DNA of 64,000 nucleotides from Apodemus sylvaticus (Eukaryota; Chordata; Mammalia; Rodentia; Muridae): assembly GCF_947179515.1 (NCBI RefSeq), contig NC_067477.1, positions 76,606,644 through 76,670,643 of the forward strand, given 5' to 3'. Made by a program: the position numbers and the translations under genes. Below the pieces are notes generated by a model that saw nothing but the letters and a program-made list of their open reading frames with translations, was not told the DNA's origin and made no database searches. The first letter of the stretch is position 1. Every line of letters begins with the position of its first letter. Below are positions 48,903 through 61,806 of this stretch, piece by piece.

Positions 48903-51900
48903 AACATATAACTTAGAGAAATGCAAGAAAGGTAAATACAAACTTCAAAACATAGTGTTTTTCTATTTGAAGAACTGAAAATATGTTTTCTAAATAAACA
49001 TCTAGGCTATCCCATTGTTCAGGTGAATCTGTCCTTCATAGATGTAATCATAGTGTACCAATAAAATATTCTTGTATATTTATTTAATTTTTGGGAACAG
49101 AGACTCATGGAGAATAGACTGACCTGATGCTATGTAGCCAAAGGCAATCTTGAACTTCCCATCTTCCTGACGTTGCCTTCCGAGCACAAAAATTACACAC
49201 AGTATCAGCGTCCCTGTCTCAGGAGGACATTCTTGAAGGTGATAGTAGGCCTGTGGTGGGAGTAAAGGTTGATATAATGCTGAAGGCCATAAGAATTGTA
49301 CATTAGTGTCATTTTTAGCTGGTAAACAAATAGAAGGAATAAAATAATGAACATTCTCAGAATCCTCTGTTCTGAAATCTGAAGACAATTGTCAAAATAA
49401 TTCCACAGGTACCTAGTGAAACAGTAGCAGCGTGGTCGGAAGCGTATCTGTAGATTTGCATATACCTGAAACGATGGTGGAATTGATTTACTTTTTTTGC
49501 AATATTGCCTCTCACCTAGAGCAAGAAAAAATAAAGTCCCTCCTGACTACCTCTCTACTAGATCAAATTCCTAACAGTAAATGTTTGACTGTCACATTGT
49601 GAAGAAGCTTTCTGAATGCAAACTCAATTTTTACACTAAGATTTCTCAACGGATACTCCACTGTATTTGTGATGTCTAAATTGCTCCTCCAAATGAAATT
49701 TGCTTCAGAAGTCATCAATGTTGGCTTCTTAAGGTCACTTGAAAATTTTATTTTCCGGATCCTTTTGAAAAGAGGGGTTTCCTAGGAAATGGCCAATGAG
49801 TGCTGGCATGTGGCGCTCTGGCTTAGCAGACACAGTGCTCTTTGTCTCCCAGCTTGCTGTCCTGAAGCAAACACTGTTTGTTAGAAAAGATAGGATGCTG
49901 CTTCAACCTTGAAGGGGAGGGAAGGAAGAAATAGCATTTTCTCAATATAACCCTCTGTGATAACACCAAAATGTGGGACTTTATGAATGCTGTTTGAGAG
50001 ATTCCATTTTTTGATAACTCAGAAATTGCATTTTTGGCAGGGTGGTTTCAAAGGAGGAACGCTGGGGCTTTGATTTGGTCCTCTGTTTCTATCTGCAACT
50101 TTAATCTGTATAGGGAAGGCTTTCTTTGACATTTGTAGCAGCATTCCTGAGATTGATGCTGCTGTCTATTATTATACAGGAGAAGATTTGATACTAAAGG
50201 TTCCCGCAGCTCCCATCAGCGTTCTATAGCAGGTCTGCTCTCCTGACATTTAATGTCCCTTAAGCCCGATATGGTCTGATAACTTCAACATGCCAGCTGC
50301 TTTGTGGGGGAAATAAAGAACCACCGTGTCCTTGATTCTTTGTAGGGACTGTCACCACCCACATCACCACTTACCCATCACACTTCCCTATAGCATGTGC
50401 AAATTAACAAGTACTGGGAAAAGTATGTTTCACTTGTATTCCTGCTGTTTTGAATCAAGTGCACCAAGACAAGACCAGGCAAGACAAAAGTAGTCTCCTT
50501 AAAATTGACTAAAGAATCTAGCATGAATTAGTCCCCTCTCTGAAGCTTCTAGGTAATCTTCCTGAGGTTGAACTTTGTGTGTGCTCAAATGAAAGAAATA
50601 TTTCCTATATCTCAAATAGCAATGTTTTCGCAACTCAGTTTTTAATGTCTCTGTGTGAAAAGATGTGCCATTTCTGTAACCATCTTAGCTAGCAGGAATT
50701 AAGGTTATCTTTGTAGCAATGACTGAGACTCTAGGTTGAAACCTTGTGGATCAAACCTGACTCTCTAAATTTCTGAAGAACTGTATGGACTGATCACTAT
50801 GCAAGGAATGAATCAATATCCCAAAATAAAAATTTTCCAGAACATGTAATCAATTGAAAAAAAAACAAAGCCTTTTATATTTGACTGTTCATAATATGCT
50901 GTTGTGTGTATGTCTATTTATATTCATGTATGGAAACAAAGGAACCAATGAGAGCACTGGCTAAAAACAAATGAGGGGGAGGAGAATGCTGGGTAATGTA
51001 GAGACCAGAACACTTGACTTATATTCTTTTTACATTATTTTTAGTTGTTATGCAATTTGAATGTGCTAGGCCATGTTTGTAATTTTTAAATTGAAGTTTG
51101 GTTTGGTATCTGACATTGTTAGCTATCTTGGAGATGGAAGGTACTGAGTTAAGACATCAGCCCAGGAGTTGTACAGCTGAGTCATGGAGTAACCCCATGT
51201 GTCTTCCACTGACTGTGTGGACATGGTTTCTAGATCATCATAAATCATGGAGGGTGCTAGTGCTAAAGACTTACATATTCAGCTCAAATGTTCTTCCAGA
51301 GGAACATGATATACTTGAAATGAGAATAAAAATGCTGCCCCAATTTCTCAGTGTGAAGGCTGATTATTTTTTTTAAATTTCCTGATATTATAAAACCAAG
51401 ATAACAGTTTATAAGAATGCTGCTTTTCAGTCTATTGCTCAAGAAGAAAATTAACCTTTCTCATTTTATCAGCTTGAGGACTATTCAAATCCAGTAACAA
51501 TGAAATAAAAGGATGTGAATTCTCCAACGTTATCCTTCTGGCATTCTGTTTTTTAAAAGCATCATTACCCTGTAGTCAACATGAAAAGGATTCATGAGTT
51601 GAACAACCCAGCATGATAGAAGCATGTCGTGATGACTTTGTATAGCCAGATGGGGAAAATGACAGATCTTTGAATAATATGTACTAAGAAATACTATTGT
51701 ACTCATAATAATTAATAACTGATTGATAAACTAAAACATAAAAAAATCCAAAACAATAACAACAAAAATAAGTACAAGAGGGCTTAGCATTTACTTAGCA
51801 AATGCATCATACCAAGGATGTTCTAAAATGTGAATTTAGACCAGAAAGCTGGCTGACTCACTAAGACAATAGCACTAGCTTTTTTCCATGGAACATAGGT

Positions 51901-51955
51901 CACCCTGGTCAGTCTGGGCCATAACTGATATAATAGCATGGACGGATGGCTATGC
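48903..51955. other. Long nearly repeat-free stretch, possible conserved noncoding DNA
   Basis: No LINE, SINE or LTR family is recognised. Composition around 49.7-50.4 kb is less AT-skewed than its surroundings and keeps CpGs (for example near TTCCGGATCC at 49754, CAGCGTT at 50217 and GCCCGATATGG at 50265). Such islands are typical of conserved regulatory elements in gene deserts. Nothing in the sequence proves it. Confidence 0.35.
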
Positions 51956-51956
51956 A

Positions 51957-52075
51957 TTTTTGAGCCAGGTTCTTATTATGCCACATAGAGAGCTCTGAAC
52001 TTCTACCACAGCCTCCCAAGTGCTGAGGGAACGGAGCATGCAGCACCATGCCTGAGCTGGGTCTGGTGTTTTCAA
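51957..52075 (-). mobile_element. Old B1-related (7SL-derived) SINE remnant
   Basis: GAGCCAGGTTCTTATTATG, ACAGCCTCCCAAGTGCTGAGG and GCAGCACCATGCCTGAGCTGG are the antisense of a proto-B1 or B1F SINE (CAGCCTCCCAAGTGCTGGGATTA..CACCATGCCCGGCT). It is strongly diverged and internally shortened. It accounts for part of the minus-strand 136-codon frame at 52360-51950, which is therefore not called a gene. Confidence 0.6.
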
Positions 52076-54964
52076 ATTAAGTTTCTGATTCACGTGACAT
52101 GGATCAGTGGTTAGTTTGTTCTTAGTGACATGATAGCACAACACTGACCATTCCACAAGTATCATCACCTGTGCTAAGAGTATGGGACTTAGGAAAGATA
52201 GATGCTCCACAGGTTGAAAGGAGTCGAGAGGTGGTAGTAGGGCATAAATCATACTTTCAGTGGGTAATTTATAGACCTGTGTACATAGGAACAAATTATT
52301 TTCAGGGTTTTGAAGCCCTAGAAGGAGAGAAAGAGGAAGGCTCTCACAATATTGAGACAAGAAGCAGTTCCTTCCTAGTCTCAGTATGATATACCAGGTT
52401 AGATTGTTTCAATTCCATTCTGTGAAATAATTTCACAGCGCTCTTTCTATGGGGAACATGACAGCTGAGAACAGTTTGCAAATGACCTCTTCATCCAGTT
52501 CTCCTGCCTGGCAACAGAGGACGGATGAACATAGCTCAATCCGGATGTGCCTGTCACCATACTATGCTCCAGAACACTGCATAATCCATAGCGAGATCAT
52601 GGAAAAACTGGTATAGAATTTATAATCCCGGTGCTTCATTGGGTCCCCCTCACTGAGATACTTTTGTTCTTCCATGTCAATTTACAAATTAACGACTGGA
52701 AGCCAGTGGAGAAGCATAAGGTCTGACCCAGTTCTTTCGGCTTACTCTGCCTTTGCTTTTCAGATAACCCTAATGAGGTAATGTTTTTAGGTGAACAGAG
52801 GAGTTTCCGAGTTCCACAGCTATATAAATAATTTAGCAACCTTTAAAATGAGTTTGTATTAATGCAGTCAGGGCTCCCTGAGTGTCGATAATAGTAATTT
52901 TACTTTCTCTACTTTTCTAGTGCTCTAAATCTCCTCTGCTCATGACTATACAGGGATTGTGTTTTAAACTCAGTAGAGTTCTCAGCCATTTCCTGTAATC
53001 TCTCGGAGTCTTCAAAAACCGGTTTTGTTATTTTCAATCTATATCTTCCTTCAGCTAAACTGCAAGTTGGACCTTTCTGCGTGGTGCCCGGTTTTGTAGT
53101 TCTTATTGGTCCTTAGGGCTGTCCAAGAGAGCAGTAATTCCTTCCCAGGGCTGCAGCCCTCATCTGGACTTTTTCAGTGTTTTCTTGAAACAGTTTGCAG
53201 ATGAGACACCACTGCTGGCCCTTGAAAGTGGGCTTACTGGCCCGGCATCACAGGAATTTGCCCAAGCTACTTTGTGATGGTTGTCTGATGCTGGTGCTCA
53301 CAGTGGGGTTTCCTAGGTATAATAGAATTTCACTTCTAAGGTAGCAGACAAGCTGCCTAGCAAAGGCTCTTGCAGAGAGGCTGCACTATCCTCCCCACCC
53401 GATGCCTGTGCTAGGAGTCTTTGATTAGAGCACTGCAGCCACTGTACTTCATTACTGTACATTTTAGAGTCAAGTTCGACTCTATCAGTGGGCTACCCCC
53501 TAACGTGCAGTACTCACTGTGATAATAGCTAAGGATATCACAGCCAGGAGGAGTGCATACTGCCTTCAGAGCAACACCATTCTCAGGCTGAAGTGTGATT
53601 CTAAAGCAGAAGAGTGCTACCTTACAGATTAGCTGTGAACCATGGTTCTTAAGGGTTCCTGTGAGAGGCAGGGGTTTGTCACTGTGACTGATTTATACCA
53701 AAATTCCCATGGTATTTTCACAGTCACAGGTAGTACAGCCAGGAATGAGCAATGTGGGATCTCAAAGCTTCTTGAGCACTATTTTTGTCATGCCTGCAAT
53801 TTTTCCCTTAACTCATGAACATTAGGTGTCATGGGAAAGAATTCTAGGAGGATATGCACTATTTGATAAGTCTTGACTGAGGATCAGTAGATTTTAACCA
53901 CTTAGACCATGAGTTTGAGAGAAGTCCTATCCAATGGCTAAACAGGAGAGAGACAAAAGTATGTGCAGTGCAGTCAGCAATGACGTGGCCAGCTAGGATC
54001 ACAGGTATCTGGTCTTTGTTTGTGGCTCTGTGTGAAATCTGTGTTTTAGACATGTCGACAAGAAAATGCTACTGGCTGGGTAATGAGCCTTTCAGAAATA
54101 TGCTTTTCAGAAGGTCACACAAACACCTTTCCCTAAACTGTACCTATTTTACCTTCTCTGTTAGATTATTTTTTTTTTCTTAGAAGTCAATAATTGTTCA
54201 GGCTACATACTATCTCCAGTGTCTCTTTCTTTATATACATGCATATGTGATAATTCTGTAGTCTCCAGATTTCTATATAGAGGAGAAATCTATAAGTAAT
54301 AGGTAATATATCCATCAACTACTAATTTAATGAGGACTAATGACAATGGATACTTTCTTTTTAATATGTATTGGATGTCCTGCTATGATTTAATATTATA
54401 GCTATTGAAAAACACCAGGTATGTTTTTCTCACTTTAAATGTCATTAAACTGAAACCCAAACCTGACACAGTTTACATACTCTGTTTAGAATATACCCTA
54501 TCACCTTCAAATAATGGAATATTGTTGTTCCCTCCTTTTGGTCTTGATTTCTCCTCAATGTGTCTTAAATTTACAAAAGATGTTGGCTCTGGTTTACTCT
54601 CATTAGCTTCATAATTTACCACTGTTTGATCTATCTGATGACTTCATTTATACAACCACTCATAGGATGTGGCATTGATTTATTATTAAGACCTCTGTTG
54701 CATTTCTAGTGAGTGCTATTCCACTCTCAATAGAACCCCCTCTCCAACCTCCTGTTACTCCTGAATTATAATCCTGTCTTATAATGAAACCATTGCCTTA
54801 GTTTTACTAATACATTTTCTTCTGATAGCTCCATCTTTGGTCCATCATGTCTGTAGTTATCAATGCCATCAAATTATTCTTTTGTTAATAAGACCTTTTA
54901 CTTTCTTGCCTAACTCTAAAAATTTAATTCTGTGTTGCCACATTTTCTTCAGTCATCAATTATC
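52076..54964. other. Unique DNA, nothing recognised
   Basis: Higher GC than average between 52.4 and 53.7 kb, with no identifiable repeat. No exon pair or open frame was convincing. Confidence 0.4.
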
Positions 54965-55470
54965 CCCTGCATTAGTCATCTAGAGGAAAAAACATAGAGA
55001 ATGCATATATGTAGGTACGTGTACATATATATTATGTTACATTAAATGGCTTAAAGGTCGAAGTCCAGATTGCCCAACAATGGTTTTCTCTCAAAAGAAG
55101 GTTCAAAAATCCAGTAGTTGATCAGTCCATGAGGCTGGATATCTCAGTTAGTCTTCAGTATACACCGGAATCTTGAAAAAGTCTGTAGTGCCACTGAAGG
55201 AATAGACTTGTTAGGGAAGGCAAGAGCAAGCAGACAAAGAGAGAGTAAGCTTCCTTCTCCCATGCCTTTGATATAGACTGCCAGCAGATGGTGTGGTCCC
55301 GATTAAAGGTGTATTTTCCCAAAGGATCCATATTATAAGTGTGTCTTCCCACTTCACATGATTTAATTAAGTAAAAAAAACCCCTCACAGGTATGCCCAG
55401 CCATTTGGGTTTTAGTTAACTACAGATGTAGTCGAGTTGAGAACCAAGAATAGCCACCACACCCCTTAAT
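54965..55470 (+). mobile_element. Rodent RMER-type interspersed repeat
   Basis: The ordered blocks GCCCAACAATGG, AATCCAGTAGTTGATCAGTC, CATGAGGCTGGATATCTCAG, TCTTCAGTATACACCGGAAT, GAGAGTAAGCTTCCTTCTCC, CCAGCAGATGGTGTGG, TTTGGGTTTTAGTTAACTAC and AACCAAGAATAGCCACCAC match a dispersed rodent repeat I remember from mouse DNA. It is probably in the RMER group, but the exact name is uncertain. No ORF. An LTR-type origin cannot be excluded. Confidence 0.55.
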
Positions 55471-57573
55471 TCCCATTTACCAGTAGGATTTATGCTCAAC
55501 TTAATACCTTAGGCTTCTGGTGCAGTGATGAACCAGTTTCTTACACTCTCACTGTATCCTATTTCTTCATAGTACTTATTCCTTATAAAAATTATTCGGT
55601 TGATGTTTTCCCTTCCCTAATGTTTAGGCTGTACAGACATGTATGCCTATTCTGCTTATATATTGGTTCTTCTTAGTTCTAGGTCATTATCCACCCCTAG
55701 TCTCACTCTCCAGCAAAATAAGATCAAAACAAAACAAAACATGCCTGTTTCTTTGTATGCATGCTGTATGGCTATATGCTCCTTCCTCTTTTGCCTTTCC
55801 TGTGTCAGATTTGGGATGTTTTCCTGCTTACTGGAAAGTGATTCTGGTTAACAGCCACTCTTAACATGCTTCCAATTCTTGCCATTGGTGTCCTAATTTC
55901 AACAGGTAAAAGAGTCATGCATGCAGCACCCTGCCGACATTTTCTACTATTAAGCACCACATCTCAGTCATCCACTCACTAGTCATTCTCTGCATCTTGT
56001 CAACATGTAAAAATTAAACCATCTCTAAATTTCAGTTATTAATATGAGACTATGACTTCTTGTCTTACCTTCTTTTATTCTTCCCGTTTACCTGTGCAAG
56101 TTTTGCTCCCACAACAAGGATCTTTGATGCCATCTGTATTTGATCCTACAGATAAATTCTCCTATTTAAATTGTAATTTTCTTTCTGCTACCAGGATTAT
56201 ATAGACTTCTTCCTGTATGCCTGGTTTTGCCATCTCTAGTCCCTGTGCTCAATTTCTTACCTTCAGGGCATATTTACCACTTATTCTCCTTGCACCTGAA
56301 CAGTATAATCTTAGTTACTAAGGAGTTTTGTTTCAAATTTCTTCACAGTACCCAGCCTTTCAATTTTTTTCCTGGAATTTCAAATACATTTCTGTAGTAA
56401 CTTTACTGTCCCACTTTCAGTATTAACTGTTTCTGTGTTTCTCCAAAGCTCCCATACTCTTTATAACTTCTCATTTCTACTTGGTGATTTTACATTCCAT
56501 TAAATTCAGAAATTAGAAGCCATAAAATGAAAATGACTCCTCTATCACCAAAATTTCTACTATCATCCTCTTACTCCCAAGTGATGGAGGCTTGCTCTGC
56601 TCACTTTGTTAAAAATCTATCTCTAACTTTTGTCTGAGATCTGTCTTTACTCTGTTTTAGGTACTTGCTTCTGAGCCACTATTTGGCACCCTGTGCTTTA
56701 ACAATCTTTCTTTCTATATAGGTTGCTCCTAAAATGTGAGAAAACACCATCTAAAGGCTTACATCTTTATAATCACCCTTAATATTGCAATTCTTTTGAA
56801 CTCCTTCTATTAGTGGCAACAGTTTAGTGTGGAAACTCAGGTTGTTAACAAAAACATTCACTTTTCTTCATTGTTTTCACTTTCCTTTCTTCTTCAGAGC
56901 ATTCTTGTCTCTACTTGTATCCATCCTAAACTCTTTCCTTTTGATACCTTATTCTCTAATTTCCTTATCCGCATATTTCTGTTCCTTTACTTTGTAATTC
57001 TCCACAGAGAATCTGAAGAACCCTGTGTCTCATAAACACATTGGATTATATTATTCCCTAGTTTAAAATATCCAACTACTTTTGCCTTGTATGTAAGCCA
57101 GTATTGTCCTGCTCTTATAGAAATGTTAATAAAGATGGAGAAAATAAACCATCAACATTTCTGTCCTCAAAAGACTTAAACTGTTTGAGACACAATTGTA
57201 TTTAATAGATATTCACAAAGATAATCACCATCATTTGGAGTATAATAAGATGAGAATCTAATGTGATTTAAAGAATATTATAATAGTTAATTTTCCTGTG
57301 GAATAAGATTAAACCTGGGTTATTGTGGGAGAATCAGAGTAGTGAAGTATTGAGGCAGACAGGTACCTGAGACAGCATTGATGAAGATCTTTTAAATCAT
57401 TGAAGTAAGGTCCATGGGGCTAGAATGTTCAGATTATGATGGATAATTCTGAGGTACTACTGGAGAGAAAGGTAGTAGATAGTTTGCAAAACTCCAAAAC
57501 ATGTTTGGATCTCATTTTATAAACAAATATGTATAATTGGATGACTTTATTTCAAATTAAGTGTGTTTTTTAT
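55471..57573. other. Unique AT-rich DNA, nothing recognised
   Basis: A C/T-rich stretch of about 2.1 kb without a recognised repeat or coding frame. Confidence 0.45.
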
Positions 57574-57584
57574 AAGACATTCTG

Positions 57585-57770
57585 TGACTGGGTAGTGGTG
57601 GCGCACATCTTTAATCCCAGCACTTGGGAGGCAGAGGCAGGTGGATTTCTGAGTTCAAGGCTAGCCTGGTCTACAGAGTGAGCTCCAGGACAGCCAGGGC
57701 TACAGAGAGAAACCCTGTCTCAAAAAAAACAACAACAACAAAAAAAAAAAAACAAAAAAAAAAACAAAAA
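57585..57770 (+). mobile_element. B1 SINE with complex A-rich tail
   Basis: A nearly complete 7SL-derived B1: GGTGGCGCACATCTTTAATC, GGAGGCAGAGGCAGGTGG, CTAGCCTGGTCTACAGAGTG, ACAGCCAGGGCTACAGAGAG, ending AACCCTGTCTC near 57720. The 50-bp tail mixes A-runs with CAA units. CATTCTG flanks both sides (57578-57584 and 57778-57784) and is a probable short TSD. The overlapping 69-codon frame is translated SINE. Confidence 0.93.
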
Positions 57771-57784
57771 AAGAAACCATTCTG

Positions 57785-58490
57785 CAAACTAATCTACACG
57801 AAGATGCAGTCATTATTTATGGAACATTTCTGAGAAAGAGGATGTGTAGAATTTAGACTATGGGACTATTAGTAGAAATATAAAATGATGTCAGTGAAGA
57901 CCTTTTACAAGCTGGGTTGACAGAGCTTGATGGTTCATTATGTTTTGAAGACTACTGTCAGGAATAATAAATGAGTCAAGTATGTATCTCAAGTTTATAA
58001 TGGGAGTATGTGGCACTTGCCTAAAGCTGAGGCGTGGTGGATGCAGGCCTAAAGCCATGAATTTTCTAATCCTGAGAGTGGCAGAAGTTTGGCTGTTCCC
58101 TTACTTGATGGGGAAGCAACAAACCCCAGCAACAGAGGTTTCACAGGCCCAGATGTGCCCTGGGGCACACAACAACTGAAAAGCATGTATATCTTCAGGG
58201 TTAAGAGGGCTGATTGCTATTTATCTGACTTGAAACATGCTGGACTAGACTCCCTTCTGTATGAACTTATGAGGTTTCTTCCCTTCATGCCTGCTGTCCC
58301 TGAGTATGTAAATGAACCACCCTCAATGTTCTTGCCACAGCCAACACAATATCACCACTTGAGCCTAACTGGCCATTCTCCCAGGGTATAAACATCTCCT
58401 GGTCCCTCCTAGTAACTGAGCTGTGCTCTCATATAGTCTCTTGCATACTTGCTTCTGTCCTATTTATCAAAACTAGATCCTTGGACTGGC
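57785..58490. other. Unique DNA, nothing recognised
   Basis: No repeat or gene recognised. A 100-codon plus frame (58089-58391) has no domain. Confidence 0.45.
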
Positions 58491-58497
58491 CAATTTC

Positions 58498-61400
58498 TTT
58501 TTTTTATATTTTTATTTTCTATATTCTTTGTTTACATTCCAAATGATTTCCCCTTTCCCGGATCCCCCCTCCCCATATGTCCCATAAACCTTCTTCTCTC
58601 CATCCATTCTCCAATCACCTACCTCCTTTTTTTCTCTGTCCTCATATTCCCCTCTAATGCTAGATTAATCCTTTCCAGGATCAGGACCTTCTCCTTACTT
58701 CTTCATGGGAGTCATTTGTTATGCGATTTGTGCCTTGGGTATTCAGGGCTTCTGGGCTAATTAAGATCCACTTATCACAGATTGCATTCCATGTGTATTC
58801 TTTTGTGACTGGGTTACCTCACTTAGGATGATATTTTTCAGATCAAAACATTTGCCTAAAAATTTTGTGAATTCATTGTTTCTAATTGCTGAGTAGTATT
58901 CCATTGTGAAAATATACCACATTTTCTGTATCCATTCCTCCTTTGAGGGGCATCTGGGTTCTTTCCAGCTTCTGGCTATTATAAATAAGGCTGCTATGAA
59001 CATAATGGAGCATGTGTCTTTATTGCATGATGGGGAATCCTTTGGGTATATGCCCAGGAGAGGTATAGCAGGGTCCTCCGGAAGTGTCATGTCCAGTTTT
59101 CTTAGGAACCTCCAGACTGATTTCCAAAGTGGTTGTACCATCTTACAGCCCCACCAGCAGTGGAGGAGTGTTCCTCTTTCTCCACATCCTTGCCAACACC
59201 TGCTGTCTCCTGAGTTTTTGACCTTAGCCATTCTGACTGGTGTAAGGTGAAATCTCAGGGTTGTTTTGATTTACATTTCCCTAATGACTAATAATGTTGA
59301 GCACTTCTTAATGTGCCTCTCGGTCATCCGAATTTCTTCAGGTGAAAAGTCTTTGTTTAGATCTGTACCCCATTTTTAATAGGGTTATTTGGTTCCCTGG
59401 GGTCTAACTTCTTGAGTTCTTTGTATATATTAGATATTAGCCCTCTATCAGATGTGGGGTTGGTAAATATCCTTTCCCAATTTGGTGGTTGCCGTTTTGT
59501 CCTTTTAACAGTGTCCTTTGCCTTACAGAAACTTTGTAATTTTATGAGGTCCCAGTTGTAAAATCTTGATCTTAGAGCATAAGCTATTGGTGATCTGTTC
59601 AGGAACTTTTCCCTCGTGCCGATGTCCTCAAGGGTCTTCCCCAGTTTCTTTTCTATTAGTTTCAGTGTGTCTGGTTTTACATGGAGGTCCTTGATCCACT
59701 TGGAGTGAAGTTTAGTACATGGAGATAAGAATGGATAAATTCGCATTCTTCTGCATGCTGACCTCCAATTGAACCAGCACCATTTGTTGAAAAGGCTATC
59801 TTTTTTCCACTGGATGCTTTTGGCTCCTTTGTCGAAGATCAAGTGACCATAGGTGTGTGGGTTCATTTCTGGATCTTCAATTCTATTCCATTGGTCCATT
59901 TGTCTGTCACTGTACCAATACCATGCAGTTTTTAATATTATTGCTCTGTAGTATTGCTTGAAGTCAGGGATACTGATTCCCCCAGAATTTCTTTTGTTGT
60001 TGAGAATAGTTTTAGCAATCCTGTGTTTTAGCTATTACAGATGAATTTGAGAATTGCTTTTTCTAACTCTGTGAAGAACTGAGTTGGGATTTTGATGGGG
60101 ATTGCATTGAATCTGTAGATTGCTTTTGGCAAGATGGCCATTTTAACTATATTAATCCTGCCGATCCATGACCATGGCAGATTTTTCCATTTTCTGAGGT
60201 CTTCTTCGATTTCCTTCTTTAGAGACCTGAAGTTCTTGTCATATAGATCTTTCACTTGTTTGGTTAGAGTCACACCAAGATACTTTATATTGTTTGTGGC
60301 TATTTTGAAGGGTGTCATTACCCTAACTTCTTTCTCAGCCTGCTTATCCTTTGAGTATAGGAAGGCAACTGATTTGCTTGAGTTGATTTTAAAACCAGCC
60401 ACTTTGCTGAAGTTGTTTATCAGCTGTAGGAGTTCTCTGGTGGAGGTTTTCGGGTCACTTAAGTAGACTATCATGCCATCTGCTAATAGTGATAATTTGA
60501 CTTCTTCCTTTCCAATTTGTATCCCCTTGACCTCCTTATGTTGTCTAATTGCTCTAGCTAGAACTTCAAGTACTATTTTGAAAAGATATGGAGAGAGAGG
60601 ACAGCCTTGTCTAGTCCCTGATTTTAGTGGGATTGCTTCAAGTTTCTCTCCATTTAATTTGATATTGGCTACCGGTTTGCTGTATATTGCTTTAATGATG
60701 TTTAGGTATGGGCCTTGAATTCCTGTTCTTTCTAAGACTTTTAGCATGAAAGGATGGTGAATTTTGTCAAATGCTTTTTCTGCATGTAATGAGATGATCA
60801 TATGGTTTTTTTCTTTGAGTTTGTTTATGTAGTGGATAGCATTGATGGATTTCCTTATATTGAACCATTCCTGCATCCCTGGGATGAAGCCTACTTGATC
60901 ATGGTGGATGATCATTTTGATGTGTTCTTGGATTCCGTTGGCAAGAATTTTATTAAGTATTTTTGCATCAATATTCATAAGAGAAATTGGCCTGAAGTTC
61001 TTTTTCTTTGTTGGATCTTTGTGTGGTTTTGGTATCAGCATAATTGTGGCTTCATAGAACGAGTTGAGTAGAGTTCCTTCTGTTTCTATTTTGTGGAATA
61101 ATTTGAAGAATATTGGTGTTAGGTCTTCTATGAAGGTCTGATAGAATTCTGCACTAAAGCCATCTGGTCCTGTGCTTTTTTTGGTTGGGAGACTTTCTAT
61201 GACTGTTTTTATTTCTTCAGGTGTTATGGGACTGTTTAGTTGATCTATTTGATCCTGATTTAGTTTTGGTGTCGGATATCTGTCTAGGAAACTGTCCATT
61301 TCCTCCAGATTGTCCAGTTGTGTTGAGTATAGGCTTTTGTAGTAGGATCTAATAATTTTTTGAATTTCCTCAGTTTCTGTTGTTATATCTCCCTTTTCAT

Positions 61401-61799
61401 TTCTAAGTTTGTTAATCTAGATACTGTCTCTGTGCCCTTTGGTTTGTCTGGCTAAGGGTTTATCTATCTTGTTGATTTTCTCAAAGACCCAGCTCCTGGT
61501 TTTGTTGATTCTTTGTATGGTTCTCTTTGTTTCTACTTGATTGATTTCAGCCCTGAGTTTGATGATTTCCTGCCTTCTACTCCTCCTGGGTGAAATAGCT
61601 TCTTTTTGTTCCAGGGCTTTCAGGTGTGTCATTAAGCTGTTAGTGTATTCTCTCTCCATTTTGTTTTTGGAGGCACTCAGGGCTATGAGTTTTCCTCTTA
61701 GCACTGCTTTCATTGTGTCCCATAGATTTGGGTATGTTGTGTCTTCATTTTCATTAAGTTCTAAAAAGTCTTTAATTTTTCTTTATTTCTTCCTTGACG
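58498..61799 (-). mobile_element. 5'-truncated LINE-1, about 3.3 kb
   Basis: A minus-strand LINE-1 beginning with poly(T) at 58498, with the second 3' UTR subfamily seen here (TTCTATATTCTTTGTTTAC). It extends 5' to the late endonuclease/linker region of ORF2 (TTCTTCCTTGACG at 61788-61799). AATTTCT occurs at both ends (58492-58498 and 61800-61806) and may be a short TSD. The 5' UTR, ORF1 and most of the endonuclease are absent. Confidence 0.93.
58761..61799 (-). pseudogene. L1 ORF2 fragment with mutated RT active site
   Basis: A long minus-strand open frame of 423 codons (61299-60028) starts at MDSFLDRYPTPKLNQDQIDQL and covers palm and fingers: PITPEEIKTVIESLPTKKSTG, VGFIPGMQEWFNIRKSIN and GTRQGCPLSPYLFKIVLE. 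Motif A reads IISLHAEKAFDKI (catalytic Asp changed to His) and motif C reads LSLLADGMIVYL (FADD changed to LADG), so two catalytic positions are lost. Downstream, 59899-59357 and 59231-58761 carry the late region and an intact Cys-rich motif (CWQGCGERGTLLHCWWGC) in separate frames. No activity is expected. Confidence 0.93.
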
Positions 61800-61806
61800 A
61801 ATTTCT

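Noticed and set aside
51950..52360. 136-codon minus-strand frame
   Set aside because: Its C-terminal part is an old B1-like SINE; no splice sites or homology recognised.
60028..61299. 423-codon frame as a functional reverse transcriptase
   Set aside because: It is a 5'-truncated L1 fragment with the motif A Asp and motif C FADD both altered.
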